From Oscillospiraceae bacterium (lineage in GTDB: Bacteria; Bacillota_A; Clostridia; Oscillospirales; CAG-272): a DNA stretch of 32,946 nt. This document shows, in pieces, positions 7,717 through 15,796 of this stretch. Both the position numbers and the translations under genes were made by a program. Positions within the stretch are counted from its first letter, which is position 1. Each line of letters opens with the position of its first letter. A model generated the notes under the pieces. It had not been told where the DNA came from. It searched no databases and worked only from the letters and a program-made list of their open reading frames with translations. The stretch is taken from assembly GCA_015064195.1 (NCBI GenBank), contig SVSO01000006.1, forward strand, positions 1 to 32,946. Direction: 5' to 3'.

Positions 7717-9584
7717 AACTGCGACAAAGCAAAGCCGCCCGCATCACTGCCAGCATCCTGTTTGCCGTGATGATCGCTCTTGCCGCCCTGTCCGGTGCAG
7801 CCGCGCTCCTGATGGAAGCCGACAGTGCCTATCTGGACGGCGGCGTGCAGTTCCGCTACGATGTGGCAAAGTATCTGTTTGAACGCAAAAACGCCATCTA
7901 TTTCAATTACGCCGTCTCCCTTCTGCGGGGCGATGAAAATCTGCAGAAAAGCTACGAGGCGGAGCTTGAACGCCTTTCCAGCAATCTGGCCGTTCATGCG
8001 GTGGACGAGCTGAGCGGCGAGATATTATTCTCCACCTACTCCGCTGTGCCGGATCATCAGTACGAATTCCGCTCCACATGGGATTCCTATTATACCAGCA
8101 ATGCGCGCACCGCCATCACCGTGGTAGCGTATCTGCAAAGCGAGCTTGATGCCAGGGATTCCTTCTATTATTTAATGCCCTTCTTAGATTTCCTCATCAG
8201 CGCACGGTATGCCCTCATCGGCATCGCCGTCGGTGCGCTCGTCATCGCGTTCGTGCTGTTTCTCTTTCTCATGTGCGCCGCCGGTCATCGGAGCGGCACG
8301 GATGAGATCGTGCAGACATGGTTCGACCGCATTCCGCTGGACATTCTTCTGGTCGGGGAATTCTTCGTCGTGATGATATCATTATATCTCGGCGACAATA
8401 TGTTCTACTTTGACAATGGCATCATGGCGGCATATGTCTTATTCGCGGGCATTCTCTGGCTCGCCATGCTTGTGATGACGCTTCTCTCCATGGCCATCCG
8501 GGTGAAATCCCGCACCTTCTGGAAAAACACCCTCATCTGGCGCATTCTCAAGCTGCTCTGGCGGGGATTTGTGCTCATCGTGCGCACCATCGGCCGTCTG
8601 CCCCTTTACTGGAAGACCGCCCTCGCTTTCATCGCGTGGACGCTGATCGAGCTGTTTTTCCTCGCAGGCGGATATTTCATCTTCAGCCTGTTCTGGATCT
8701 TATCCCGTCCCGTCATCCTCGCGTTTCTCATCTATTCGGTGCTCATGCTCCGGCGGCTTCAGCGGGGCGGCGAACAGCTGGCCGCCGGCAATACGAACTA
8801 CAAGGTCAACACCCGCCATATGCTCCCTGATTTCCGCCGCCACGGTGACAATCTCAACAATCTCAGCGAAGGCCTGTCCATCGCTGTGGAGGAGCGCATG
8901 AAATCCGAGCGGATGAAGGCGGAGCTTGTAACAAACGTGTCTCACGACATCAAAACGCCGCTGACTTCCATCATTAATTATATAGACCTGTTGAAAACTG
9001 GCGGTCTCACCTCCCCGGAAGCACCCCAGTATTTGGAGGTGCTGGAGCATCAGTCGGCAAGGCTCAAAAAGCTGACGGAGGATCTCATCGAAGCCTCCAA
9101 GGCATCCACCGGCAATCTCACAGTGAATCCGGAGCCGACGGATGTGAACGTCCTGCTCTCACAGGCGCTGGGTGAGCATGAGGAGGCGCTGGTGAATGCG
9201 GGTGTGGAACCGGTTCTGCGGCTGACCAACGAAAATCCTGTCATCATGGCGGACGGACGGCTGCTCTGGCGGGTGTTCGACAATCTGTTCACCAACATCC
9301 GCAAATACGCCCTGCCAAATACCCGCGCCTATTTCACCTGTCAGGTCATCGAAAAAGCGGTGGTCATCTCCTTCCGCAACATTTCAAGCGCGCCGTTGGA
9401 TATGGACGGCAATGAGCTGACCGAGCGATTCGTCCGTGGCGATGCTTCCCGTCACACGGAGGGAAGCGGACTGGGCCTTTCCATCGCCCGCAGTCTGACT
9501 GAGCTGATGGGCGGCAGTCTGTCCATCGTCATCGACGGCGATCTGTTTAAGGTTCTGGTCAATTTCCCGCTCCATCGGGAATAA
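7713..9584 (+). CDS. Multi-pass membrane sensor histidine kinase
   Basis: A 623-residue kinase, partner of the preceding regulator. One N-terminal membrane helix (about 10-35) is followed by an external segment (~36-160), then about six further hydrophobic helices between ~165 and ~350, more than the usual two. The dimerisation/phosphoacceptor domain carries His411 in SHDIKTPLTS; the ATPase domain has an N-box-like LFTNIRKYA region near 525 and the G-box GSGLGLSI starting at residue 584. The protein ends soon after. The ligand is unknown; the many membrane helices could sense envelope state or a lipid-linked sugar, which would fit co-expression with a membrane glycosyltransferase (inference). 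Confidence 0.92.
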   Translation: MKLRQSKAARITASILFAVMIALAALSGAAALLMEADSAYLDGGVQFRYDVAKYLFERKNAIYFNYAVSLLRGDENLQKSYEAELERLSSNLAVHAVDELSGEILFSTYSAVPDHQYEFRSTWDSYYTSNARTAITVVAYLQSELDARDSFYYLMPFLDFLISARYALIGIAVGALVIAFVLFLFLMCAAGHRSGTDEIVQTWFDRIPLDILLVGEFFVVMISLYLGDNMFYFDNGIMAAYVLFAGILWLAMLVMTLLSMAIRVKSRTFWKNTLIWRILKLLWRGFVLIVRTIGRLPLYWKTALAFIAWTLIELFFLAGGYFIFSLFWILSRPVILAFLIYSVLMLRRLQRGGEQLAAGNTNYKVNTRHMLPDFRRHGDNLNNLSEGLSIAVEERMKSERMKAELVTNVSHDIKTPLTSIINYIDLLKTGGLTSPEAPQYLEVLEHQSARLKKLTEDLIEASKASTGNLTVNPEPTDVNVLLSQALGEHEEALVNAGVEPVLRLTNENPVIMADGRLLWRVFDNLFTNIRKYALPNTRAYFTCQVIEKAVVISFRNISSAPLDMDGNELTERFVRGDASRHTEGSGLGLSIARSLTELMGGSLSIVIDGDLFKVLVNFPLHRE

Positions 9585-9587
9585 ACG

Positions 9588-9620
9588 CAGGAGCTTCACC
9601 GCACAACGGTGAAGCTCCTG
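9588..9620. terminator. Bidirectional hairpin terminator
   Basis: Perfect 14-bp stem (9588-9601 with 9607-9620) and a 5-base loop between the convergent kinase and SIS genes, with ATTTTAT on the plus side. Confidence 0.85.
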
Positions 9621-9623
9621 ATT

Positions 9624-10181
9624 TTATGCTTCCAGCGAAGATTTGATGACGGACACGAGGCAGTGGCAGAAGACCGAATGGGCATCCTCCACAGTTTCGT
9701 AATGGGAATCCGGCGCGTGCAGGCAGATGTCGCTGATCTCCCGCAGCTTTCCGCCGGTAAAGCCTGTCATGGCGATCACCTTGCCGCCTCGCTCATGGGC
9801 CAGCTCTGCCGCTTTCACCACGCTGGGCGAATTGCCGCTGGCGGAGATGACGATCAGCACATCCCCCGCTTCCATCCAGTTGGTGAGCTGACGCGCGAAA
9901 GCATTCTCATAGCCTTCATCGTTGGCGTAAGCGGTGACGGATGACATATTGCAGCACAGCGACATGACGCGGGGGCGGTTTTCATTGCCCTTCACCACGT
10001 TTTTGCCAAAATCCGCCGCGAAGTGGTTGGCAGTTGCCGCGCTTCCGCCATTTCCGGCGACGAAAATTGCCCGACGCTCTTTCATGGCATCGAGAATGAG
10101 CGTTGCCGCCGCATCCAGCGCGTTCTCATCACAGTTCGCAGTCAGCTTTGTTACCATATCAAGATATTGTTTTGCATTCAT
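9624..10181 (-). CDS. SIS-domain sugar isomerase, GmhA-like
   Basis: A 185-residue single SIS domain close to phosphoheptose isomerase (GmhA, ~190 residues), which interconverts sedoheptulose 7-phosphate and glycero-manno-heptose 7-phosphate. Visible motifs: GNGGSAATANHFAADF near 43-58 (phosphosugar binding), SASGNSPSV near 113-121, and a C-terminal EDAHSVFCHCL with a His in the position of the GmhA catalytic His. No heptose kinase/adenylyltransferase gene is nearby, so a different phosphosugar is possible. It starts 2 bp after the ROK kinase stop, with AGAAAGGA overlapping the kinase end, so both form an operon. Confidence 0.75.
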   Translation of the reverse strand: MNAKQYLDMVTKLTANCDENALDAAATLILDAMKERRAIFVAGNGGSAATANHFAADFGKNVVKGNENRPRVMSLCCNMSSVTAYANDEGYENAFARQLTNWMEAGDVLIVISASGNSPSVVKAAELAHERGGKVIAMTGFTGGKLREISDICLHAPDSHYETVEDAHSVFCHCLVSVIKSSLEA

Positions 10182-10183
10182 TG

Positions 10184-11107
10184 TCAGTTTCCTTTCTGCT
10201 CCAGATCATTCCACGCCATGGTCGCCGCGCCCATGAGTCCCGCGTCATACCGGAGCGCGGTGGGCAGGATCTTTACCTGTCGATTGGGCCGCTCGAAGGC
10301 TTCCTTGGCAAATGCACTGCGGATGCTCTTCTCCATGAGATCGAGGCTCTGCATCACGCCGCCGCCGAGGATGTACCGCTCAAGATTCAGCAGGCTGGCC
10401 GCTTTTCCGAGACCTTTTCCGATGAATTCGCCGGTTTTGTGCATGACCGCCAGAGCATCCGCATCGCCTTCCCGCGCAAGATCAGCAATTTCTGCCGCGC
10501 TTTTTGACAGGCCGGTCAGCTTATGATACCGTTTTGCGATGGCAGGCCCGGCCGCCGCTGCTTCCATACAGCCCCGATGACCGCAGGGACACGGCTCACC
10601 GTCCTCCTCCACGACAATGTGGCCGAATTCGCCCGCACCGCCGAATGCGCCGGTGTAAAGCTTTCCGCCAAGCACCAGTCCGCCGCCCACACCGTTGGAT
10701 ACCGTCACCCACAGAAAATCGCCGCAGTCCCGGCACGCACCGAACCGCTGTTCCGCCAGTGCGCAGGCGTTCACGTCGTTTTCGATGGCCACCGGAAGTC
10801 CCAGCTTTTCACCCATGCGTTTGGCGATGGGATAATCGCTGATGCCGGAGAAGCAGGCGTAGACCCAGATGCCCTCCTTGGCATCCGCCAGCCCGGGAAT
10901 GGTCATGCCGCAGGCGATGGGCGTGCAGTCGGGATTTCGCGCGGTGAGAATGTCGTACATCCGCATCAGCTGCCCTTCCAGCGCATCCGGCGTCAGATCA
11001 GGCGGCAGTGCGATTTTTTCCTTATCCAGAATCGCGCCGTCCGCATCCACAAGGCCGCACATCAGTTTGCTTCCGCCGATGTCGCAGGCAAATACAGTCT
11101 GTTTCAT
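10184..11107 (-). CDS. ROK-family sugar kinase
   Basis: A 307-residue ROK protein without a DNA-binding domain, so a kinase rather than a repressor. The N-terminal DIGGSK (9-14) is the phosphate-binding loop; IENDVNACALAE near 127-138 contains the catalytic Asp; GEFGHIVVEEDGEPCPCGHRGCMEA spans the ROK zinc motif, with His and three Cys present (written here in the order GEFGH, then CPCGHRGCME). It would phosphorylate a hexose or similar sugar in the cytoplasm. It is first in the ROK-SIS operon and divergent from an AraC-type regulator. Glucose, N-acylmannosamine or fructose cannot be distinguished by eye. Confidence 0.88.
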   Translation of the reverse strand: MKQTVFACDIGGSKLMCGLVDADGAILDKEKIALPPDLTPDALEGQLMRMYDILTARNPDCTPIACGMTIPGLADAKEGIWVYACFSGISDYPIAKRMGEKLGLPVAIENDVNACALAEQRFGACRDCGDFLWVTVSNGVGGGLVLGGKLYTGAFGGAGEFGHIVVEEDGEPCPCGHRGCMEAAAAGPAIAKRYHKLTGLSKSAAEIADLAREGDADALAVMHKTGEFIGKGLGKAASLLNLERYILGGGVMQSLDLMEKSIRSAFAKEAFERPNRQVKILPTALRYDAGLMGAATMAWNDLEQKGN

Positions 11108-11152
11108 GCTATATTTCTCCTCTCAGAGTCTGTTCAACTTGCATTCATCATC

Positions 11153-11161
11153 ATTATATCA
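11153..11161 (-). promoter_or_regulatory. Extended -10 promoter of ROK-SIS operon
   Basis: Minus-strand TGATATAAT (11161-11153), i.e. a TGn extension and a perfect -10, about 45 bp ahead of the ATG at 11107. The -35 region is poor, so an activator may be required. Confidence 0.6.
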
Positions 11162-11195
11162 CGCCGGCGCCCGTCTTTCTTTCAGAAAATGGGCA

Positions 11196-11211
11196 AAATT
11201 CCGCGGATTTT
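11196..11211. promoter_or_regulatory. Candidate operator AAATTCCGCGGATTTT
   Basis: A 16-bp near-perfect palindrome (one mismatched pair) lying between the divergent ROK-SIS and AraC promoters. It could serve the AraC-type protein encoded next door or another regulator; nothing in the sequence decides this. Confidence 0.35.
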
Positions 11212-11251
11212 GGTTGTTTCACATTCGCGCCACACCTTATTCACAATCGTA

Positions 11252-11260
11252 TGTTATAAT
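11252..11260 (+). promoter_or_regulatory. Extended -10 promoter of AraC-family gene
   Basis: TGTTATAAT: perfect TATAAT at 11255-11260 with TG at 11252-11253. No recognisable -35 at 17 bp, as is common for extended -10 promoters. About 30 bp precede the TTG start codon. Confidence 0.65.
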
Positions 11261-11290
11261 TTAAAAAATGGCTATGGGAGGTGCAGTGCG

Positions 11291-12031
11291 TTGATCCGGC
11301 TGATCCAGTGTATTTTCATTCAGCATCCTGACGAATTCTACGTAGAGCATATGCACAATCATCACGAAATGGTTTACTGTCTGGAGGGTGACGGCGAGGT
11401 TTTCATCCGGGGAAAGCGGATGAAATTCTCCACGGGCAATTATTATGTCGTCCACCGCGCCTCGCCTCACGCGGAGAAGGACTGCCGCTCCTGCCGCATC
11501 ATTTATTTCCATTTTGATGCGCCCGATTCCCTGATCCACGAAGGCTCCTACACCGATTATGACGGCAGTGTGGCCTCCATTGTCAAGCGTCTGCATCAGG
11601 AATCCGAGAGTACGCTCAGCAAAAAGGAGGAAATGCTCCGTGCGCTCATCACCCAGCTGCTCATCGAAGCAGAGCGCGCGGCGGAAAACACCCATCCCGA
11701 GCGGAATCTGGTGCTTCTGATGCAGTATATCAACGAAAATATCGAGCAGGATTTCGATTTTCATCAGCTGGCCGCTCAGCATCACTACAGCTACGACCGA
11801 TTCCGGCATCTGTTCAAGCTCCATTCCGGTCTCTCCCCCCATCAGTACATCCTGCGTCAACGCATCGAGAAGGCGAAATTCGCGCTCCAGCTGAATCCCC
11901 ACACCTCCATCACCGAGATCGCTTACCAATGCGGATTCTCCTCCTCCGCCCAGTTCTGCAACCAGTTCGCCGCAAGAGTCGGCATCCCACCGTCCCAATA
12001 CCGCAAGCAACTGCTTGGCGAACAATCATAA
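11291..12031 (+). CDS. AraC-family transcriptional regulator (TTG start)
   Basis: A 246-residue regulator. The N-terminal half is a small cupin (HNHHEMVYCLEGDGEVFI near residues 22-39, then SPHAE) for ligand sensing; the C-terminal ~100 residues hold two helix-turn-helix motifs, ending with the diagnostic ITEIAYQCGFSSSAQFCNQF and GIPPSQYRK. The start is TTG at 11291 with GGGAGG at 11276-11281; no ATG or GTG in frame lies between the promoter and the first conserved residues, and the frame upstream runs back through the ROK gene. Transcribed alone and divergent from ROK-SIS, its likely target. Confidence 0.87.
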   Translation: MIRLIQCIFIQHPDEFYVEHMHNHHEMVYCLEGDGEVFIRGKRMKFSTGNYYVVHRASPHAEKDCRSCRIIYFHFDAPDSLIHEGSYTDYDGSVASIVKRLHQESESTLSKKEEMLRALITQLLIEAERAAENTHPERNLVLLMQYINENIEQDFDFHQLAAQHHYSYDRFRHLFKLHSGLSPHQYILRQRIEKAKFALQLNPHTSITEIAYQCGFSSSAQFCNQFAARVGIPPSQYRKQLLGEQS

Positions 12032-12061
12032 AAAGATGCTGCACAAACGTGCAGCATCTTT
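12032..12061. terminator. Bidirectional hairpin terminator
   Basis: Perfect 13-bp stem (12032-12044 with 12049-12061), 4-base loop, flanked by A-run and T-run, between convergent genes ending at 12031 and 12066. The stem supplies both A and T tracts and can act in both directions. Confidence 0.87.
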
Positions 12062-12065
12062 GCTT

Positions 12066-14015
12066 TTATATCGTATACGGGCAGTGTCCGGTCAGCTCCG
12101 TGTGGATGGCCATGGGAATGATGCCCATGGTCCAGCCGGCCATGATGCAGTATGCGCCCCAGAATTTATCCTTGGCGACACCGTAATACTCGCCGTGGGT
12201 GATGCTGAATGCGCGCATCCAGCCGCCGTGGAACCGCTTATCATCGCTGACAAGCTGGATCTTCACCACATATTCCACCAGCTTCCGGAACATTTCCATG
12301 CCCAGTGCCTTGTTGATCTTCGTATCATCGGGAAGCTCGCGAATGATGCTGAGCGCCGCCAGCGTATTGTTGACGCAGTAGAGCTGGTCGGAGATCTTGT
12401 CATCCTCCCACGGCATGGAGATGCTCGCCTCAAAGTGGGCGATATTGCGCTCGAAGTAGATGTTGTCCTCCGCATAAATGCCGCCGCAGGGAAGCTGAAG
12501 CGAATGGAGATATTCGAGAGCCGTGTTGATGAGATCGGTATAATCCCGCTTTCCCGTGAGGTGGACACAGAGGAGCAGCATGAGCAGCCGCGCACGCTCC
12601 GAGCTTGTGGTGTGGCCGTACATCTCATAATTCGGGAATATGGCGGAAATACGGTCAGCGATCTTCACGATGGTATCCAGATATTTTTCCTCACCGGTGA
12701 GCTTCCACGCCATGACCATAAAGGACGACATTTCCGCATAAACTGCCGGTGTCCGATGTGCACCCTCCCGCTGATACGGCGCATCGGTGGGGGTCTCGTC
12801 GTGAATCAGATGATTTGCGGCTAAAAGATCGCCCAGCATCCAGCGGACAAAGCCGTCCGCCAGACGGCGTATGCGGTCGAGGATCTCCGGATCGCCAAGC
12901 TCCCGGTACATATTGCAGAGGGCGATGCCGTCACGTCCGCAGTCGATGCTGTAGATATCGTGGGGGCCGGCATCCTGATTGTAGCACCAGGTGAAAAGTC
13001 CGTCCTGTCTGCCCTTTTCCAGCTGACCGTGAGTCTCGAAGTAGCGGAACACGTTCTCGCCGGTCTTCATCATATCCGCATCGCCGAAATATTTGCCGGC
13101 GGTGTAGAGCGTCCATCCGGTGTACAGGCCCGCATCCACGCGGCGGTTGCTGTACAGATTCTGTCCGCAGTTGGACATCACCATCTCAAGCGATCCGCCC
13201 TCGCCATGCTCCCCCAGCACGATCCCACTGTCGATGTGCCATCTCGCCGCATCGTGAAATGCCGTCTCGCAGGCATTTTTCCACGAATCCGTGTCGAATC
13301 CGGCATCCAGTGCATAGCGGATCCCGAGAGGCGGATAGACTTCCTCGAATGCTTTTTCGATCGCATCGGAACCAACGCCCAGAATGTAGGAGAAAATGGC
13401 GGCGTAAGCTTTTTTCCAGCGGCAGTTGGGGCGCATATTGGCCTCATCGAAGCGGGAGATGGAGAAAAGCGCACTGATGACGCTGCCGGTGCGGACGAGC
13501 ATCTGAGGACAACCGGCTTCCGGCGGTTTTGCCGGACGGGAAGCCGCCAAAAATTCGCCCATGACGAGCCACGTGAATTTTTCCTTGACATAGGGGTCGA
13601 TATGGGTCACAGTGGCGGGAAGATACGCCGCACCGTAGGCCTGCAGAATCCGTCCGCCGCCAAGCTTCACCTGAAATTCGCTCTGAGCATAGAAATTCTG
13701 GGTGGAAACATGGCAGATATCGCCGGCCGTCTCATAGCCGAACACGGATGCCTGATAGAAATTGTAGGCATCGTAATTTTCCGCATAAACGCGGAAGCCC
13801 TGACGCTTGCGCTTTGCCAGCACCTCGATATCGTCAAGAGACATCTGCGGCACTTTTTCCATGCCGTTCTCATAATCGGGCAGGAGCATCATCGAATCAA
13901 AGGACGGATCGTCCAATGCTTCTCTCACCGTACCGACGCGGCAGACATTGGCACCGGATGCTTCGGCAAAGCGGAAAAACTTCTCCGTTCCGCCGAAAAT
14001 TGCTGTCTTGCTCAT
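12066..14015 (-). CDS. Unassigned two-domain protein with (alpha/alpha)-toroid glycosidase-like part
   Basis: A 649-residue protein I cannot place in a named family. The first ~95 residues (AIFGGTEKFFRF, then MMLLPDYENG and GFRVYAENYDAYNF) look like a glutamine-amidotransferase-like Rossmann domain without an obvious catalytic Cys. Residues ~200-640 are a helix-rich series of repeats (GWTLYTAGKYFGDADMM, AEMSSFMVMAWKLTGEEKYL, ARLLMLLLCVHLTGKRDY) with the helix-turn pattern of six-hairpin toroids such as GH88/GH105/GH127-type enzymes. No signal peptide. It lies 15 bp after SBP3 with GGAGG before its ATG, so it probably processes the SBP3 ligand in the cytoplasm. Function as a glycosidase or lyase is an inference from fold-like patterns only. 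Confidence 0.6.
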   Translation of the reverse strand: MSKTAIFGGTEKFFRFAEASGANVCRVGTVREALDDPSFDSMMLLPDYENGMEKVPQMSLDDIEVLAKRKRQGFRVYAENYDAYNFYQASVFGYETAGDICHVSTQNFYAQSEFQVKLGGGRILQAYGAAYLPATVTHIDPYVKEKFTWLVMGEFLAASRPAKPPEAGCPQMLVRTGSVISALFSISRFDEANMRPNCRWKKAYAAIFSYILGVGSDAIEKAFEEVYPPLGIRYALDAGFDTDSWKNACETAFHDAARWHIDSGIVLGEHGEGGSLEMVMSNCGQNLYSNRRVDAGLYTGWTLYTAGKYFGDADMMKTGENVFRYFETHGQLEKGRQDGLFTWCYNQDAGPHDIYSIDCGRDGIALCNMYRELGDPEILDRIRRLADGFVRWMLGDLLAANHLIHDETPTDAPYQREGAHRTPAVYAEMSSFMVMAWKLTGEEKYLDTIVKIADRISAIFPNYEMYGHTTSSERARLLMLLLCVHLTGKRDYTDLINTALEYLHSLQLPCGGIYAEDNIYFERNIAHFEASISMPWEDDKISDQLYCVNNTLAALSIIRELPDDTKINKALGMEMFRKLVEYVVKIQLVSDDKRFHGGWMRAFSITHGEYYGVAKDKFWGAYCIMAGWTMGIIPMAIHTELTGHCPYTI

Positions 14016-14030
14016 AGAAACCTCCGGATA

Positions 14031-15452
14031 TTACTTGATGTTGTTGACCGTCTCCGCGATGGCAGTGTTGACCGCTTCCTTGCGGGATGCATAATCCGAG
14101 TAGAAATTCTTGCCGTTTCTCATGCCGGAGAGCACGCTTGTAATACCGCCCCAGTTGTAGATCCAGCCCAGATCGTATGCGCGGGACTGGTAGATGATGT
14201 CCAGCATCTCGCCGGATTCGGTGTCATCGAAATAACGGTCGTGGAGGGCGATGTCGTAATACTGACGGCGGAGCGTGTCGGTGGAATACATGGCCACCAG
14301 GTCGCAGGCGGTTGCCGCAGTATCGGCAGTGGCCGCATCTAAATGCTTCGGAATGCAGACGACGGGGGTAAGAACCGTACTGATGAGTGTGCGGTATTCT
14401 TCCTGACTTTCATCTGCCAGCGGCAGGGGAAGCAGACCAAACTCCACATCCTTCATGCTGTACAGAGACAGGCGCAGATTGCCGAGGACAGAGGTGAACA
14501 TGACAAGACGGTTGGCCGCGAATGCATCACGCGCGCCCTCCCAGTTGGTCCACAGGAAGCCCGGATTGCCGCTGTGATAGAAGCCAAGCAGCTTGTCGAT
14601 GAGATCCGCGTTGACATTTTTCTCCAGATCCACCACAACATTGCCTGCATCGTCACGGGTGGCCAGCATCTGACCTGCGCCGTAGAAGAAGAATGCTGCG
14701 TTGGTGGTGGAGAAGCCGAACAGGTCATCCTCCTGCTTCGGTTTGGTATCGCCGTTGATGTCGTTGAAGATCTCCGCGTATTCAAACACCTTATCCAGTG
14801 TGAATTTGTGATCCTTGACCAGCTGATAGGGGTTCTCCATCTTGTAATCCTCCACCAGCTTCTTATTAAAGTACATAATCATGGTGCAGTCGTCGTCGAT
14901 GATGCTGATATCGCCGGTGGCAAAGTATGCCTTGCCGCGGATGTCCAGCATTTCGATGGCGTTCTGATCCCAGTACGGTTTATCGAGGTTCAGGCCGTCG
15001 AAGGAATGGAGATCGCTGATCAGGCCTTCCTCCATCAGCGCAACGGCGGGATTGAGGTAGGGCATATACACCTGAAAATCCTTGTCGCCGGACATGGCAA
15101 GTGCCCGCGCCGTGCCCACAACATCCAGATTCTGCTCTGCCTTGATGGTCACATTGTGATTCTCGGAGATGGTGCGGTTGCGCTGGAACACCGCATCGTT
15201 GAGACGCTCACCGTTTTCGGTTTCCACGTAAATTTCAAAGGAGGTGTAGATCTCATGCTGATCGCTCAGCGGAACGAGGAAGTTGACCACCGCGCCGCCA
15301 AGGTCGATGTCGGGGATGTCGTTGGCCGTGGTATCCGCACCATCCGACGCATCTGCACCGGTGGTATCGCCGCCCGTGCCCGAGCCGCAGGAAGCGCACA
15401 TACTGACGCTCAGAAGAAATGCAAGGATCATCCGAAGTTTTTTCTGTAACAT
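14031..15452 (-). CDS. SBP3, lipoprotein extracellular solute-binding protein
   Basis: A 473-residue lipoprotein, first gene of the operon with the unassigned 649-residue protein. I chose the ATG at 15452 because AGAGGG (15465-15460) lies 7 nt before it; a GTG at 15470 and an ATG at 15458 are in frame but poorly placed. The signal peptide ends MCASC with Cys22 as probable lipidation site (the -3 Cys is unusual), followed by a Gly/Thr/Asp linker. Family hallmarks: NDAVFQRNRT near 85-94, DKPYWDQNAI near 157-166, AYFATGDIS, the EF-hand-like DINGDTKPKQEDDLFG at 231-246 (one residue longer than in the paralogs) and a C-terminal DTESGEMLDIIYQS. Confidence 0.87.
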   Translation of the reverse strand: MLQKKLRMILAFLLSVSMCASCGSGTGGDTTGADASDGADTTANDIPDIDLGGAVVNFLVPLSDQHEIYTSFEIYVETENGERLNDAVFQRNRTISENHNVTIKAEQNLDVVGTARALAMSGDKDFQVYMPYLNPAVALMEEGLISDLHSFDGLNLDKPYWDQNAIEMLDIRGKAYFATGDISIIDDDCTMIMYFNKKLVEDYKMENPYQLVKDHKFTLDKVFEYAEIFNDINGDTKPKQEDDLFGFSTTNAAFFFYGAGQMLATRDDAGNVVVDLEKNVNADLIDKLLGFYHSGNPGFLWTNWEGARDAFAANRLVMFTSVLGNLRLSLYSMKDVEFGLLPLPLADESQEEYRTLISTVLTPVVCIPKHLDAATADTAATACDLVAMYSTDTLRRQYYDIALHDRYFDDTESGEMLDIIYQSRAYDLGWIYNWGGITSVLSGMRNGKNFYSDYASRKEAVNTAIAETVNNIK

Positions 15453-15570
15453 TTTCATACCCTCTTTCACATAATTTTGCGGACATTGCCGCTCTTGTCA
15501 TTATTATAACACAGTATTTCGCGGAATACAATACCAAATCCGGCTGAAAAATTTCTGTTTTGGAATCGGT

Positions 15571-15617
15571 TGTTACACGGTATGTAATATTGTTACTATA
15601 TTACTGTATTACGTAAC
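15571..15617. promoter_or_regulatory. TTAC-repeat operator cluster at the SBP3 promoter
   Basis: Three tandem 8-bp units TTACTATA, TTACTGTA, TTACGTAA run from 15593 to 15616, the last being a perfect palindrome (15609-15616). A further TTAC (15573) and inverted GTAA (15584) lie just beyond. The cluster covers the transcription start and early leader of the SBP3 operon, a position suited to repression. Confidence 0.45.
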
Positions 15618-15618
15618 T

Positions 15619-15647
15619 ATTATATCATATAAAACACGCCTTGTCAA
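15619..15647 (-). promoter_or_regulatory. Sigma-A promoter of SBP3 operon
   Basis: Minus-strand TTGACA (15647-15642) and TATAAT (15624-15619) with 17-base spacing, both perfect. The leader to the ATG at 15452 is about 160 nt and holds no riboswitch I recognise. Confidence 0.85.
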
Positions 15648-15750
15648 TACTTATATTCATGTCAAGCCCTTTTTTTCATAATTTATTGTCAGATTTTTTG
15701 TCATATTTATCTTAAAATCAGCCATTTTTTTATAACTGTCTCTGCGGATA
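15648..15750. other. AT-rich divergent intergenic spacer
   Basis: Together with the promoters on either side, this fills the ~345-bp gap between SBP3 and the next AraC-type gene. It is rich in T-runs and holds no gene that I can see. Confidence 0.5.
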
Positions 15751-15779
15751 TTGACATTTTTTTTAAAATATGGTATGAT
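15751..15779 (+). promoter_or_regulatory. Sigma-A promoter of AraC-GH9 operon
   Basis: TTGACA at 15751-15756 and TATGAT at 15774-15779, 17-base spacer. GAGGTG follows, then the ATG at 15797, leaving a leader of about 10 nt. Confidence 0.8.
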
Positions 15780-15796
15780 TACCATGAGGTGATTCT

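Noticed and set aside
10523..11290. A longer 5' end for the AraC gene ending at 12031.
   Set aside because: It would run through the ROK kinase in antisense and across the extended -10 promoter at 11252-11260; the protein homologous to AraC begins at about 11291.
12960..14342. A 460-codon plus-strand open frame across the SBP3 / 649-residue protein junction.
   Set aside because: It crosses two genes of a well-supported minus-strand operon and has no ribosome site or motif.
15453..15470. GTG at 15470 or ATG at 15458 as start of SBP3.
   Set aside because: The only purine-rich ribosome site (15465-15460) lies inside the GTG version and too close to 15458; ATG at 15452 has ideal spacing.
15452..15612. 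A riboswitch in the ~160-nt SBP3 leader.
   Set aside because: The leader is AT-rich with no conserved riboswitch core or terminator-antiterminator pair that I can recognise.
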